A stretch of 64,000 bases of DNA from Centropus unirufus (taxonomy: Eukaryota > Chordata > Aves > Cuculiformes > Centropidae), in NCBI GenBank assembly GCA_013397695.1, contig VYZI01000106.1, positions 124,001 to 188,000 of the forward strand. Direction: 5' to 3'. Below the pieces are notes generated by a model that saw only the letters and a list, made by a program, of their open reading frames with translations, ran no database searches and was not told where the DNA came from. Made by a program: the position numbers and the translations under genes. Below are positions 40,071 to 51,300 of the stretch, one piece after another. Each line of letters opens with the position of its first letter. The first letter of the stretch is position 1.

Positions 40071-41149
40071 AGTATGCAGGAAGGAAATAGCATTCTGGAA
40101 AAGAGGAAGAGAGGAGAAAATAAGTGATAAAGACGAATGGAGCTAAAATTGGAGATTAGAAAATAGAATATTACGATATGCAAAGAGAATGAATAAAAAG
40201 AGAGAAAAAGAGAATAGGCAAATACAAATAGAGAAAATGCAAACTAGGGATGAAAAAACAGACAAAAGATGATCAAAAACTGGTTGAAATTATATTGATG
40301 TCAAAGCTTAGTTTACTACTTCTTCATGTGGTTTCTTTCTCCATGTAAACTCTGTGAGATGTTGCATTTCAGTGTAAAGAGCATAGCCTTGTTGGCTGGT
40401 TATGGTTGTGTATGTGAATAGATTAAGAAATCAGGCTATAAATGATACATGCATAAGAAAGATAAAATAAATATACAAGTGTTTTTAATGTAACTTGCCA
40501 ACTCTTAACCCACTCGAAGACTGCCACTATGTAATTTAATTGAAAGTTTAAAGCCAGAGAAAAGCCTCACAGGGAGAAATACAGAGGAGTTAAAACCATT
40601 TTGTTTTAAAAAAGATTATTTTAAAAAACCGTGAATTGATTAGACTGAGTACCTTCACAGGGACAAAATATCATCCACTTAAGGACTCTCTAATATGTCA
40701 GGAACGATCATAACAAGAATATCTCAAAGCTGAAGTAAAATTAATTAAAATTAGAACAATGGTCACGTTTTAAGCAATGGACAGATTATCATTGACAGTG
40801 ATACATTCTCAAGTCTTTGATGTTCTTAAATAGTGACTGGCTGCCATTTTATGTAATTTTTCACATGAGAAAAAAAGAATTTTGGAAAAAGAGAATCTCC
40901 AAGATAACCGTGCTCTAAATTTCTATGCTCCAAATAAGTGGAGCCAATGAAAATATGAAATGACTCACTCAAATACTGTATCAGGATGCACAGAGATACT
41001 AGAGACAGTGTGTTAATCGTTATAACTAGTTTATAGTAAGATATGGGTAGCAATTTAAGAGCTCTACAAGGGCAAAGAAATTATCAACATTATCTGTATG
41101 TGTAAATAAGTGCAATTGTAAATCCATCTTATATGTTCATATTGCCTGG

Positions 41150-41175
41150 AATTTGCATGCTAAATCATGCAAATT
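41150..41175. promoter_or_regulatory. Inverted pair of octamer (POU-factor) motifs
   Basis: AATTTGCATG (41150-41159) and CATGCAAATT (41166-41175) are perfect reverse complements separated by 6 nt. Each arm contains an exact octamer motif (ATTTGCAT at 41151-41158, ATGCAAAT at 41167-41174), the classic binding site for POU-domain factors such as Oct proteins. The site lies in intron 8 about 500 bp upstream of exon 9. Regulatory activity is inferred only from the motif. Confidence 0.5.
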
Positions 41176-41675
41176 GGAGAAGGGCTGGTTGCCACAAAAG
41201 CAGGTTGAATTTTGGATTACACTGTATCTATTTAATGATAATGGAACAAAAAGTTACCGTAGTGTATACATATGATGAGTTAATATCACCAGGAGTATTT
41301 TAATCTGAATCTACTGTCACTTTTGTGATTAAAATGTTATCTGAAACTTTAATGAATCTTTTCTGCATATTTTTCATCTCTTACTGTCGCTATGCAGAAG
41401 TCCTAGGCATCATAAATGACGTGCGTGCTGATATAGTTGCCAAAATGCAAAGATCTTTTATCACCTTTCTGCTTACATGATGCAGTTGTCCAGTCAGTAA
41501 ATAGATTTCTTTGTTATCTGGTAATAAGTTAAAAGAAAAGAATTCAGGTGCTCCCATTCATGACTAATGAATATGGCAAATATTAGAAGGAAAAAAATTT
41601 GTAGTCACTCATCTTCTGTCTCACAAATGCTTGTTTCTTGGTGGTTTCTTTGTTTTTTCCTTCAAAAAACATCAG

Positions 41676-41791
41676 GTACTGGAGATACAGTGAAGAAATG
41701 AGATCCATGGACCCTGGTTATCCCAAACCCATCACAATTTGGAAAGGTATTCCAGAATCTCCTCAAGGAGCCTTTGTCCACAAAGAAAATG
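41676..41791 (+). CDS. MMP16: MMP16 exon 9: hemopexin blade III/IV
   Basis: The exon completes the split arginine codon (AG|G) and reads RYWRYSEEMRSMDPGYPKPI, then TIWKGIPESPQGAFVHKENG, with the last glycine codon split after its first base (phase 1). It encodes the end of blade III and the start of blade IV of the hemopexin propeller. Acceptor ATCAG is preceded by a TTTTTTCC tract. Donor AATG|GTATGC is weak. The length is 116 nt. A much better donor, TTTAG|GTAAGA, lies 46 nt downstream at 41838. Reading through the annotated donor adds 16 codons before a TAA at 41839-41841. Both routes remove the transmembrane region, as discussed in the findings. Confidence 0.95.
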
Positions 41792-43888
41792 GTATGCAAA
41801 TCCACTTGCATTTTAATGATTTACTAACTTTCTTTAGGTAAGATAAATCATGCTTCTGCATCATGGGCTTATGACTTCTGCAGAGATATTAATATGAGGT
41901 GCTGTAACCTGTATGCATCGTCACATACAGGAACCTAGGGTCTCAGCTGGCCACACCTCCAAATGAATGAGAGCAGCCAAAATCTCATCCATCCTATGAG
42001 AAGTTATTGCTACCCAGGGGCTGCTGGCAGGGTGCCAACAGAGCTCTCACTCGCATAGGTTTTAGAACCTTTTGATGGGCATATGTCATCACTTATCATT
42101 GTTGAGGAATTATTCTATGGCATTTATGATTTTTTAGTAGATTCTGACTTTATTCTGTTTTACTCACAGACAGCACCTATATATATATATTGCCATATTA
42201 TTTTAATTTCCTTTTAGAACACAGATAAAAAGATTTCTTTCCTTGTATAAACCAATTCAGTCTCCTATTTCAATGTCTAACTTGATTAAGTAATTCACCC
42301 TGGAAATGTTTGGGTTTTTTTTCAGAAATATGTTTAATTGCTTCCTTGATTTGTCTGTGTTTTATCCAGAAGCAGGAACACTCTCTTGATTCTGGGCTTC
42401 TGGCTAGAACTGTTTCTTTTTGTGCTGTTTTTATTTGATTTGGTTTTAGTTTGAATGTATGTCAGTCAAGATGATCTTCTCCATACATCACACTCAATAT
42501 ATAGCTGTTTGTACAGACACATATATGTGGAAATGGACACAAATATTATATACACACATAAAATGTAATGGATATAACCTCTGCCTTCTTCCCTTCAGTA
42601 CTTCTTAAGAATATTTTTAAAGATTTGCATCCAAAAGGAATTTAACATATATAATTTGTCTATGTAGGGGTTTGGGGTTTTTCCTCACCTTGATTGCACA
42701 CCCCTTAATAATTTTTCTGCACTGAGCTCAGGTACATGTGTGTATCTCATTACAAATGAAAATTATCTTACTGTGACACTTAGACCAGTGGGTTTGAAAG
42801 TACTGCAGGGGCAGAAGAATCTTTCCTAAGGCAGCAAAAACTTCCGGCTACATCAAAACCAATTCTCTTTTTTGTTTTACCCCAGGGGCTTTGGTGACTT
42901 GTCTGATTCTTTGACTGAGCGGGGTGGTAAAATATGAAATGAGATCATAGAGGAGGGGAACGGAAAGAGGCCATTCTCGGGTTTCTCAGAAAGCCTAAAA
43001 GGACCCCAGGGCAAAAAGAGGGGCTAAAAATGGTGCCATGAATTCCCAAAATGACTGATAAGACGTTTTCCCTGAAATAAATGAGGAAAGAAACAAAAGC
43101 AGATGCAAATAAGAAATAACATAGCTTAGCTGGAAAGAAGTAGATTACATTGTGCCTCAAACTGTTTTCCTGAAGCACAGTTGATCCGGAAGTTTTACTA
43201 TGTAACTTTTTAAGGGAACATGCATGTATTGCAATTAATCTAGTTAATACATTTTGTTTTAAAATATATTTACTTCTTTCTTTTGTCTTTGTGTAAGACA
43301 TGCAAATGAACTACTACAGTAAGTGTGATCATAAAGGGTTTTCCTTTACTGTCCACAAAATTTTGAGTTACCTTGCAGTAATATGCTTAGGAAAGACAAG
43401 AAAAAAATAATTTTCTACTGTAGTCAGCATCCCGACTCAGAGTGCTAGAAGTTTAGTAAGCTAAAGATAACATCTTTGAAACTCTCCCTGCTACTTCCCG
43501 TATTGTGATTTGGTCTCTAATGCTGTGGTAGAAACTCTAAAGAGGAAGTGAAGAAGGAATTCCCTTACTGTTGCTCCATGGAATCTGAAATCAGACAAAG
43601 TTCTCCAGATTGGAGAAATTAGTCTTTGTGCCTTGAAAGCAGCCTAGAAAAATCTCGCCTACCAAATAAAGTGGATGGCAGGCAAATTTTCAGAGAGAAG
43701 AAAGATAAAAGGTAGCTTATTTTATTAGCCCATTGAGAGGGTTTTTTGTTGTGCTTTCTACCACTCCTAATTTGAGATTCTGTTTGACATGTTAACAACT
43801 GCTAAGCCCTTCCATGCTGTTTGGATCAGGCATTGATGACATGATTTGATCCAATATGACCACGAATAATTGCAATTTCTTTCCTCAG
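41792..43888 (+). other. MMP16: MMP16 intron 9 (2.1 kb)
   Basis: Donor GTATGC is at 41792 and acceptor TTTCCTCAG ends at 43888. The sequence includes a short (TA)n run near 42179-42190 and no recognisable transposon or RNA gene. An alternative strong donor motif lies at 41838. Confidence 0.9.
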
Positions 43889-44223
43889 GCTTCACATATT
43901 TCTACAAAGGTAAAGAGTATTGGAAATTCAACAACCAGATGCTCAAGGTGGAACCTGGCTATCCCAGATCCATCCTCAAGGATTTTATGGGTTGTGATGG
44001 ACCAACAGACCGAGAAAAAGACCGGCACAGCCCTCAAGATGACGTAGACATTGTCATCAAACTGGACAACACAGCCAGCACTGTGAAAGCCATAGCCATT
44101 GTCATTCCTTGCATCCTGGCCTTGTGCCTCCTTGTCTTGGTTTACACTGTGTTCCAGTTCAAAAGGAAAGGAACACCCCGTCACATACTGTACTGCAAAC
44201 GCTCTATGCAAGAGTGGGTGTGA
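43889..44223 (+). CDS. MMP16: MMP16 exon 10: blade IV, stalk, transmembrane helix and tail
   Basis: This terminal coding exon completes blade IV (FTYFYKGKEYWKFNNQ, PGYPRSILKDFMGCDG). The cysteine at 43993-43995 is the partner of the blade I cysteine. A stalk of acidic and polar residues follows (TDREKDRHSPQDDVDIVIKL), then a hydrophobic type I transmembrane helix at about 44089-44154 (AIAIVIPCILALCLLVLVYT and flanks). The 20-residue cytoplasmic tail starts with the stop-transfer KRK and ends EWV before TGA at 44221-44223. The tail holds a single cysteine (in ILYCKR); ILY matches the LLY-type internalisation motif region of MT1-MMP. The tail identifies a transmembrane MT-MMP rather than a GPI-anchored one. 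Together with the other exons, it gives 373 residues of the expected total of about 609. Confidence 0.97.
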
Positions 44224-45330
44224 TGTAGAGTTTTGGGCTTTCTCTTTTGCTCCCAGGAGTTTGTGGTAACTTGAGATTCAATACAAGAGCTGTTATACAG
44301 TTTCCTAGCTAGGAGCGGGCATCTGTCAGTCTGAAACAAAGCTGATCATTAAAACCTAGGGGGTTGCCTGTCTTGCAAGAGTGGCGATTCCCTCAGCTGG
44401 GAAGCTTCCATGATACACAGTATCTGCTGTTTCTTCAATCCTTTGTCTTTGTCATTCGATTCTAGGCCTTTCCTCTGCACGCTCAATGCCCTATAAACTA
44501 TCAGGATTAACTAATGAAGAGGAAAAAAAAATCTCCAACGTTTCTACATTTTTCCCTTAAGGCCTGTTCCCCTTTCAAAAATTTTTTGCTGAAAAAAAGT
44601 TTTTTTAGAAACACACAACAATCCACAATGGAACTTTCAGGAAAGTGAGAAGACCCAAAACAGCTTTGTCTCCAAAGAGGATTGCTTTCTGTCTGCTATG
44701 GATAAAGTCCTATACTCCTACTTCCAGTTTTGTCAGGTGGGAGACTTGGATGACACGCAGGACTTCAGACTGTTTGGACAGCCATTTTCCAACAAACAAG
44801 GGGCCAAAATATCTGCAATATAGTAACAGCCTTAATGATACATTCATTTTGTGTTTTTTTACAGCTGCTCTGTGCTATGTCCTCAATGTTTTAAACTCAT
44901 TTATATTCATTACTTTATTCAAGTAGAACCTTTCCGTTGGCTTGTTTGATTTTTCATTTCTTTTCTTGCATAAACTTTCCCAAGCTGTACCAAGCCAACT
45001 GCCCCAGGCCTTTCACAGGTCTGTCAGGAGCACTCAGTTCGAAGCATGGTAAAAAGCAGTGTGTCTCTGAAGTGGGTTTTGTCGTGCTAAAGCAGCAGTC
45101 ATGCTATAGAGAAACTTGACACTGGTATTACACTGGAGGTGTAACCCTTTGAGAACTATTGCATCTATTTTCAGAGTCTGGTACATGTTAATCTTGGTTG
45201 TCTTAAAATTATAGGATTGTGTATGGGTAAGACAGGTTTTGGAAGAAAAAACAAAGTTTTTCAAAACAAATTTCCTGTGACTGTGAATGTTTTTAATTAT
45301 TTGCATTATTATGCAGAAAAGCATTTGTAA

Positions 45331-45336
45331 AATAAA
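45331..45336 (+). terminator. MMP16: Proximal polyadenylation signal AATAAA
   Basis: A canonical AATAAA lies about 1.1 kb after the stop codon. Use of this site would give a short 3' UTR that keeps only the left arm of the inverted repeat and lacks the miR-146 seed match. Use is not demonstrated. Confidence 0.4.
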
Positions 45337-45611
45337 TGGAAAACAAAATATATTTACCAGCTACTTTCTGGTTAAGGGAACCAAATTGATTTTAATAACT
45401 TCCACCAATTACCAAGAATTTTTCTGAACTGGTGACAATTTTATAGCTAAGCCTTTTATCTTAAGCATCTGAATTTCTCTTTTAAACTATGTTGCATGAT
45501 CATTCAATTTACCTCTTGTGGTCGAGCTACAATTTCAAAGGAAAGCTGAAACCATAACTCTGATATTGCATGAGTATCCTCTGGTGTTTTACCCCTTTGC
45601 ATGTTCACCAT

Positions 45612-45619
45612 AGTTCTCA
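45612..45619 (+). promoter_or_regulatory. miR-146a/b seed match (8-mer)
   Basis: AGTTCTCA is the full complement of the first eight bases of miR-146 (UGAGAACU). It lies 1,389 nt after the MMP16 stop codon. miR-146b has been reported to repress MMP16 in mammalian glioma cells, which raises the prior that this 8-mer is functional. It falls inside the right arm of the 18-bp inverted repeat. Confidence 0.55.
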
Positions 45620-48307
45620 AAGGGTTAGTCAAATTTCTGGCCTTCAGACGAATATGACATCACTGACAGAGCCAAGGGACCACCAAAGCATTTTGTCATT
45701 CTGTGTAATTTGTGCTAACAGCAGTATAGTCATTTTCATGTGACCTGCAGAGCAGGTTTGTATCAATATTTTTTTCCTAGAGAAAAGTCAGCAACTGACA
45801 GACCTCTTTATTGATTTTAGGAGCTGCTTCTCGCAGTGATAGGCTTTACAGTCACTGGGCTGTGAACTTATTAAAGATGGTCAGAATGATGCACCCCAAA
45901 AGTCAGACACCTGGTTTTTTATGAAAGCCAGGATTTGAGGGGAGTAGCTTTTGCAACAATGAACAGCTTGCCTTGAACTTGATTATTGACCTGTTGACTG
46001 TCATTACCAAGTTAAACATTGTCTTCTGTGAACAGCTTCACTGTCTGAATTTCCTTAAAGTGTACTGTCCTATGTCTTTGATCTTTGACCTTTAACTTAC
46101 AAACTGGCACAAACTGAAGGGAATCTGGTGTTGCAAATGAACTAAGATGAGTTTTATTTCTTAAAAGGCCTGATCTACAATTATCAAAAATTTGAGGAAA
46201 AAACGTTCAAGTGTTTTCATAGAAATGAACTGACATACACTAAAATATTTATGATAGATTTGTAGAAGGGTATTTTGCTATGTATACATGCACACTCTAA
46301 AAATGAACTACAGTAGAAGTTAATATTTCTTTTCTTTAATACAATTTTCAGTATAAAATTATCATTTTTACAAAGAGCTAGTTATTAATGAAAAAATTAT
46401 AGGAAAATATTAAAATACTTGAAATAGCCAATATTGGCTTTTACATAAAATGAGACTTTTATACTACATTCAACCAATTTCTTACTGGTTTCTTAATCCA
46501 CATAACTGGATCACTTTTTAGAGAGTGTAGGTATATATACATATATATTGTGGTTATTATTATTTTGGTAATGGATAGCTTGACTGCCTTGAATTTATAT
46601 TTATATTGAGCATAGCATGAAAAATAGTATGCCTCTTTGTTCAATTACATGATTTTATATTGATTTGAGGACTTATTTTATGAACATATGTGGCATGCTC
46701 TAAAGCATTGCAAACTTATTTCTTAAAGCATAAACAGATATACATATGTACGGCTAACAGAAATGAAGATTAGAAAAAGTTATAGTTTTACAACAGATAT
46801 GCAATGCAGATGGCATTTTGGAGATGTTTTATAGAGGTACTGCATACTGTAGGTTAGAATGGCACCAGTATCAGCCCATAGCATCATTTAGTAAATTCAA
46901 TTTACTTTTTTTCTAAAACTATAGATTAATTGACAGTTAAGTAACATAGGATATTTACTGCACATCAGATCATTTGGTGAATTTTGAATTCTTTGCCTGT
47001 TTGTCATATACATTAAAATGTGTGTGTGTGTTTGTGTACTTATAAGTACACACAAAAACTCACTTGCACATATATTTGAATCCATGGAGACATTTATTTT
47101 TTTTCAACAAAATGCTATAACTTATGTTCTGCTACAGAAAGAAAACAATATTCATATTGCTGTTCCAATTTTGTCCCTTGGATGGTTGGTGGAAAATCCA
47201 GCAGCACTACTAATTCTGCCTTCATTTTTCCTCTAGAATTGGAGAACTTATAGTATGTTTAATTCAGAACAGCATCTCATGTGTTTTTTTATTCACTTGA
47301 AAATTTCACCTCAGTTTTGAAATATCTTTCATGGCAGCTTTAACTTTTTGTGCCACTGTTTCTCTGACAGTAATGAAGTGCTGAGCATGTTGACTGTTGT
47401 TCTTTTTGATAAGGTAGCAAAAATGTTTGTATTTGGAGAATATAACTTTAATTATGCAGGAAGGTAAGTGTGATAAGTCTAGTGCTTGGTATATGGTACA
47501 TCATAGATACACGAATATATGATAAGTTGATTGTCTATTTTCTTTTACTTAAAAGTGCATATATATTATATACAGAGAAAGGGAGTAAAAATAATATTAT
47601 ATTGGCATGTTTATGTCATGCAGAGCAAGATTGTGTCAGCATTTCTATTACATACTGCTCTTTTCAGTAATTTATAACAGAGTCATGAAGGTTTACTTTA
47701 AGAAAAAGATGTAGGAGCAATTGTGTTCACTGTAATTCTCAAAAACGTACTGGCTAGTTTCAAGTTACAGAAGTTCAGAGTAAATTAGTGATGTTGCCTG
47801 TTCTAGTTTTGAATTCGAACTAGTTCTAAGACAATGTTATCTTTGAACAGTTGCTTTCCTACCAGGGCCTATAATTATGAGAATTAAGAAAAAACAAATT
47901 AAAGATATTTTCAGTTCTGCAATCTAGGTTCCTGCTCATGTGCCGTAACTTTTTTCATAAAGTTTTTAATAAACATTTCCATATTGCTATTGTCATGATC
48001 TGTACTGTGGAACAATACAAAACTGAATATGCATTGTGTTAATCAATTACAGTCTATCAAGCTTTCTATACAGGGTCCTGAATCTTCAGAGTACTATGGT
48101 CTGTACGATGCAGGAGGCCAGAGTATATGATGGAAGTGTTTCATCTGGCCTTTTAATGTGTAAACCTATGAAAAAGTTATTGACTGTAGACAAAAATCAA
48201 TTTTTAAGAAAAAAAAAAGTTTTAAAAACTGTGTAACTGTATATTTACTGGATAGGCTGGGATGGAGAGACTCAAATGGCTCCAAAGGAGCCCTTTCAAG
48301 TCTCTTG

Positions 48308-48313
48308 AATAAA
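48308..48313 (+). terminator. MMP16: Distal polyadenylation signal AATAAA
   Basis: A canonical AATAAA with T/GT-rich sequence starting about 30 nt downstream. It is the best candidate 3' end among the signals seen, although a still more distal end cannot be excluded. Confidence 0.45.
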
Positions 48314-48330
48314 TGTAGTACATATTTTAT

Positions 48331-51300
48331 ATCTTCCTATGAACTTTTGTTCATTTTCTTCTTTTAAAGTGGGAAAGAGGGAGGGGATAATTAAAGAAAA
48401 CTAATTTTTAGGGCTGATTTGGGGAATGAAAATAAGCGAAACTGATAAATTTAAGGGGCAGATTCACACTTTTTCTTGGAAGTGTACTTTACCTCTCTGG
48501 TTGTTTGGTCTTGACTCCTGTGCCATTAGCACTGTGGGTTAAGAACAGAGTGTAAGGCTTAATTTTTTAATATTTCAGCTTTTTCTGAGGTTGTACTTCA
48601 CAATCTTATTGTCTGTTAAATGTAGCTTTTGGTAACAAATTATGTAGAATCAAATCCTAGTTTGTTGGTTAGGAAAAAGTATGTAGAATAGAAAGTAGGT
48701 CTGCCTATCAGCAGTGGAAGCATTACATTCCCATTCTAGTTTTTTGCATTTGAACCATTGCTAGGGTAAACCTTAGAAAAGACACATAGCAAACTGAACA
48801 GTATATGTTCCAGGCACTGCATTTTAAAGAAAGTAGAAATGCTAGGTACCACACCATTAGCAGCCTAAATTGGAGATAGTACAAGATGACTACTTTAAGA
48901 AACAAGGATATGACTGTGGATGATTGTTCTGTCCTTTTTCCCGTATTTTCTCACAACATGGCCTATGTTTTATCACCAGTTGCTGAGCTGGAGGAAGCTG
49001 TGCTCTGTGGCAGCAGGAAATGTGGAGTGACCATTACAGAACAATAGTTCCCTGTTGTCTTTTGTTGTTTTCAAGACTGTCTTTGGACAACTCTTTTTTC
49101 AGGAACGTGAATAGATGACTGCAGCCCTATGAGCCATAAGGAAAATTATTATTATCAGTGGAGGGTGTTCTGCTATGCTGTAAAACAAGTGATACTGTGA
49201 GGAAGTTGAAGAACAGATAACCTGTTATCGAATACAATCACATAGCTGTGACTGATATACCAGAACCGTAATGTTAGGTGTACTTCCTTAGCTCTCATGA
49301 CACAGACTGCAGACAAGGTGGTTCACATAAGATAATTTAAACATATGTCAGTTACAAAATAGGTGTAAATGAACCATATACTCGTAAAATTAATTTCTGA
49401 TTTATGTATGTAAATCCATTGTCTTTCACTGGTCTCACGAAAAATATAATGTGTGAGTCAAATCTGCCTAACCCATCCTTATGACTTTCTATCTGAGATG
49501 TCAGAGGTGAATAGAGGAAGTTTTGTAATCCATTTCATCAGTGCTGAAAATGTCTGGTAAATATCAAATGCATACCATCATTTGTTGCAAAGCGGCATCA
49601 TTTGATGCTTGATGTCAAGTAGCCTCTAATGTTAGGCAGCATAGATTCTTTATAATGTGGTATAATTTGATGTATGTATGTAAAGAGGAAAGCCCAGTGA
49701 TAAACAGGAGATCACATTTTGAAGGATCAGTATGTGACCACAGCAAGCATCTCTTCCTAAATTCAAAATGCATTTCACATAGACAGCATTAAACACATGC
49801 ATCGTTAACAGATCTTCTTTCCCTGTATACCCTAGCTGTAACATATCATCTACAAATTATAGTCAGTTTAGTAACATTTACACTTGCAGCTGCCCGTTAT
49901 GTCTTTGAGATACGACATTCTGTAAGTGGTGTACATAAAGTTTGTTTGCCCTGTGGAAATTGCTTAAAGTATTGCTCTGGTCTGCCTACAGTATAGACAA
50001 AATAAATTTTAGAGACAGAGAAGAAATAAAATGAGAAATGCTGATGTAAACTAGCATGCTAAAGACAATTTTCTTACACTGAGGTGTGCATGCAGCATAG
50101 TGCTACTTGCTGTCACCATAAAACTACATAACCAAAAGTCATTACTCATGCCAGCCATTTATGATGGCACAAACCTTTTCAAGTCACAGTTTGCTTTCTT
50201 CTGCCTCTGTAGAATGACATTGTCCACAGATGATGATTATATTAGACATCACATAAACCAAACTCTTACGTTTAGTTAATATTAATTTATGTACTATGAA
50301 ATTGCATCACATCCTTTTTTAACTATAACCTTAATCTCCCTGGAGAGCTATCAACATATATTAATTCATAGCCTTTCATTCTCCCCCTCCCAATTTATTT
50401 ATTTTTTTTTTGCTGTTGCAGTAAAATAGATACTAAACCTTCTCTCCAGCTTGTCATCTGGCATTAATGTGGAATTCTGTGCCACTTTCATTTGGTGCCA
50501 TGCATGTGTCCTGGGTAATCCATTTGACCATCCATCATTCTGGGGACTAGCTTTCTGGGAAGTAGAATTTGCAACAGAAGTCTGGGATAAAATAACTTCC
50601 TAAATTACCTGGTTAGCCTTTAACAATGTGGCTATGGACTTTAAAGAAGTTTTAGTGAAGTATTATATTAGTTATCCACCAGCACCTGAACAGTGTCACT
50701 CTTCCTATCAGTGCATGACCAGATGGGTTTATCCCTTGTGAAGAGTAGTGTGTTAAGTCAGAAAACAATGTTTCTATTTGGTATTTCAGCCCGATGTGTT
50801 GGCATAGTTTAGCAGCAAGTCTACACACATGTTCATGGCTTACATGGTTGTACATAAAATCATCTGCCTTGTGGAAGCTGAGAATGCTGAGGGTCAGAAG
50901 GCAATCATCCCTAACTCATTTTTCATGTGTGAAAAAATTTTAGTTCCCCTGCTATAATTTTGCAAACAAAGACAAAGATGCAGGTTTTTCCATAATGTAA
51001 AATGATGATTTATAAAATTCTTTGTCAGTGTTCGCAATTTCTTGGCATTATATATAGCTCAAAAAGCACCATTGTACCACTGATACATGCCAGTTGAAAT
51101 GCACAGCCCCATATTCAGACATAAAGTGAATCTAAACTGAGATGCATATATGCTACGCTTGGCTATTGCTACAAAACTGCCAGTGCTCACATACTGATCA
51201 TCTTCATATCTTATGAGAGCACCATATTGAAGTAAGCTCCAAGGAGTCTGTCTGCTTGGATCTAAGTAGAGCTATATAAGTTGGAAAATCATGCATGTCG

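Larger units (their letters stand above)
37219..41675 (+). other. MMP16: MMP16 intron 8 (4.5 kb)
   Basis: The intron begins with the weak donor GTTGGT and ends with CATCAG at 41675. It includes short AT-rich duplications near 38007-38042 (TATCTTAC-type) and 38290-38335, an antisense CR1 copy at about 39525-40070, and a mirrored pair of octamer motifs at 41150-41175. No gene was found in it. Confidence 0.9.
45142..45627 (+). repeat. 18-bp perfect inverted repeat in the MMP16 3' UTR
   Basis: The left arm TAACCCTTTGAGAACTAT (45142-45159) is the exact reverse complement of the right arm ATAGTTCTCAAAGGGTTA (45610-45627), with 450 nt between them. In the mRNA the two arms could form an 18-bp duplex. 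An exact 18-mer match within about 500 bp is very unlikely by chance. Confidence 0.9.
44224..48330 (+). other. MMP16: MMP16 3' untranslated region (end approximate)
   Basis: After the stop codon the sequence is AT-rich, unique and free of transposons. Candidate polyadenylation signals AATAAA occur at 45331-45336, 47968-47973 and 48308-48313. The last is followed by a T/GT-rich stretch ('cttttgttcattttcttctt') about 35-60 bases downstream, typical of a cleavage site near 48330. Mammalian MMP16 mRNA is very long as I recall, so the UTR could extend further; other AATAAA signals occur at 50001 and 50025. An 18-bp inverted repeat and a miR-146 seed match are listed separately. Confidence 0.55.

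Noticed and set aside
42945..43301. 118-codon minus-strand frame in intron 9
   Set aside because: No motif, no splice signals that fit, and located within a gene transcribed in the other direction.
43885..44211. 108-codon minus-strand frame opposite MMP16 exon 10
   Set aside because: It is a shadow of the conserved coding exon on the other strand.
45280..45287. 8-mer ACTGTGAA matching the miR-27 seed in the 3' UTR
   Set aside because: With many microRNA families a few 8-mers are expected by chance in 4 kb, and I know no strong prior link to MMP16.
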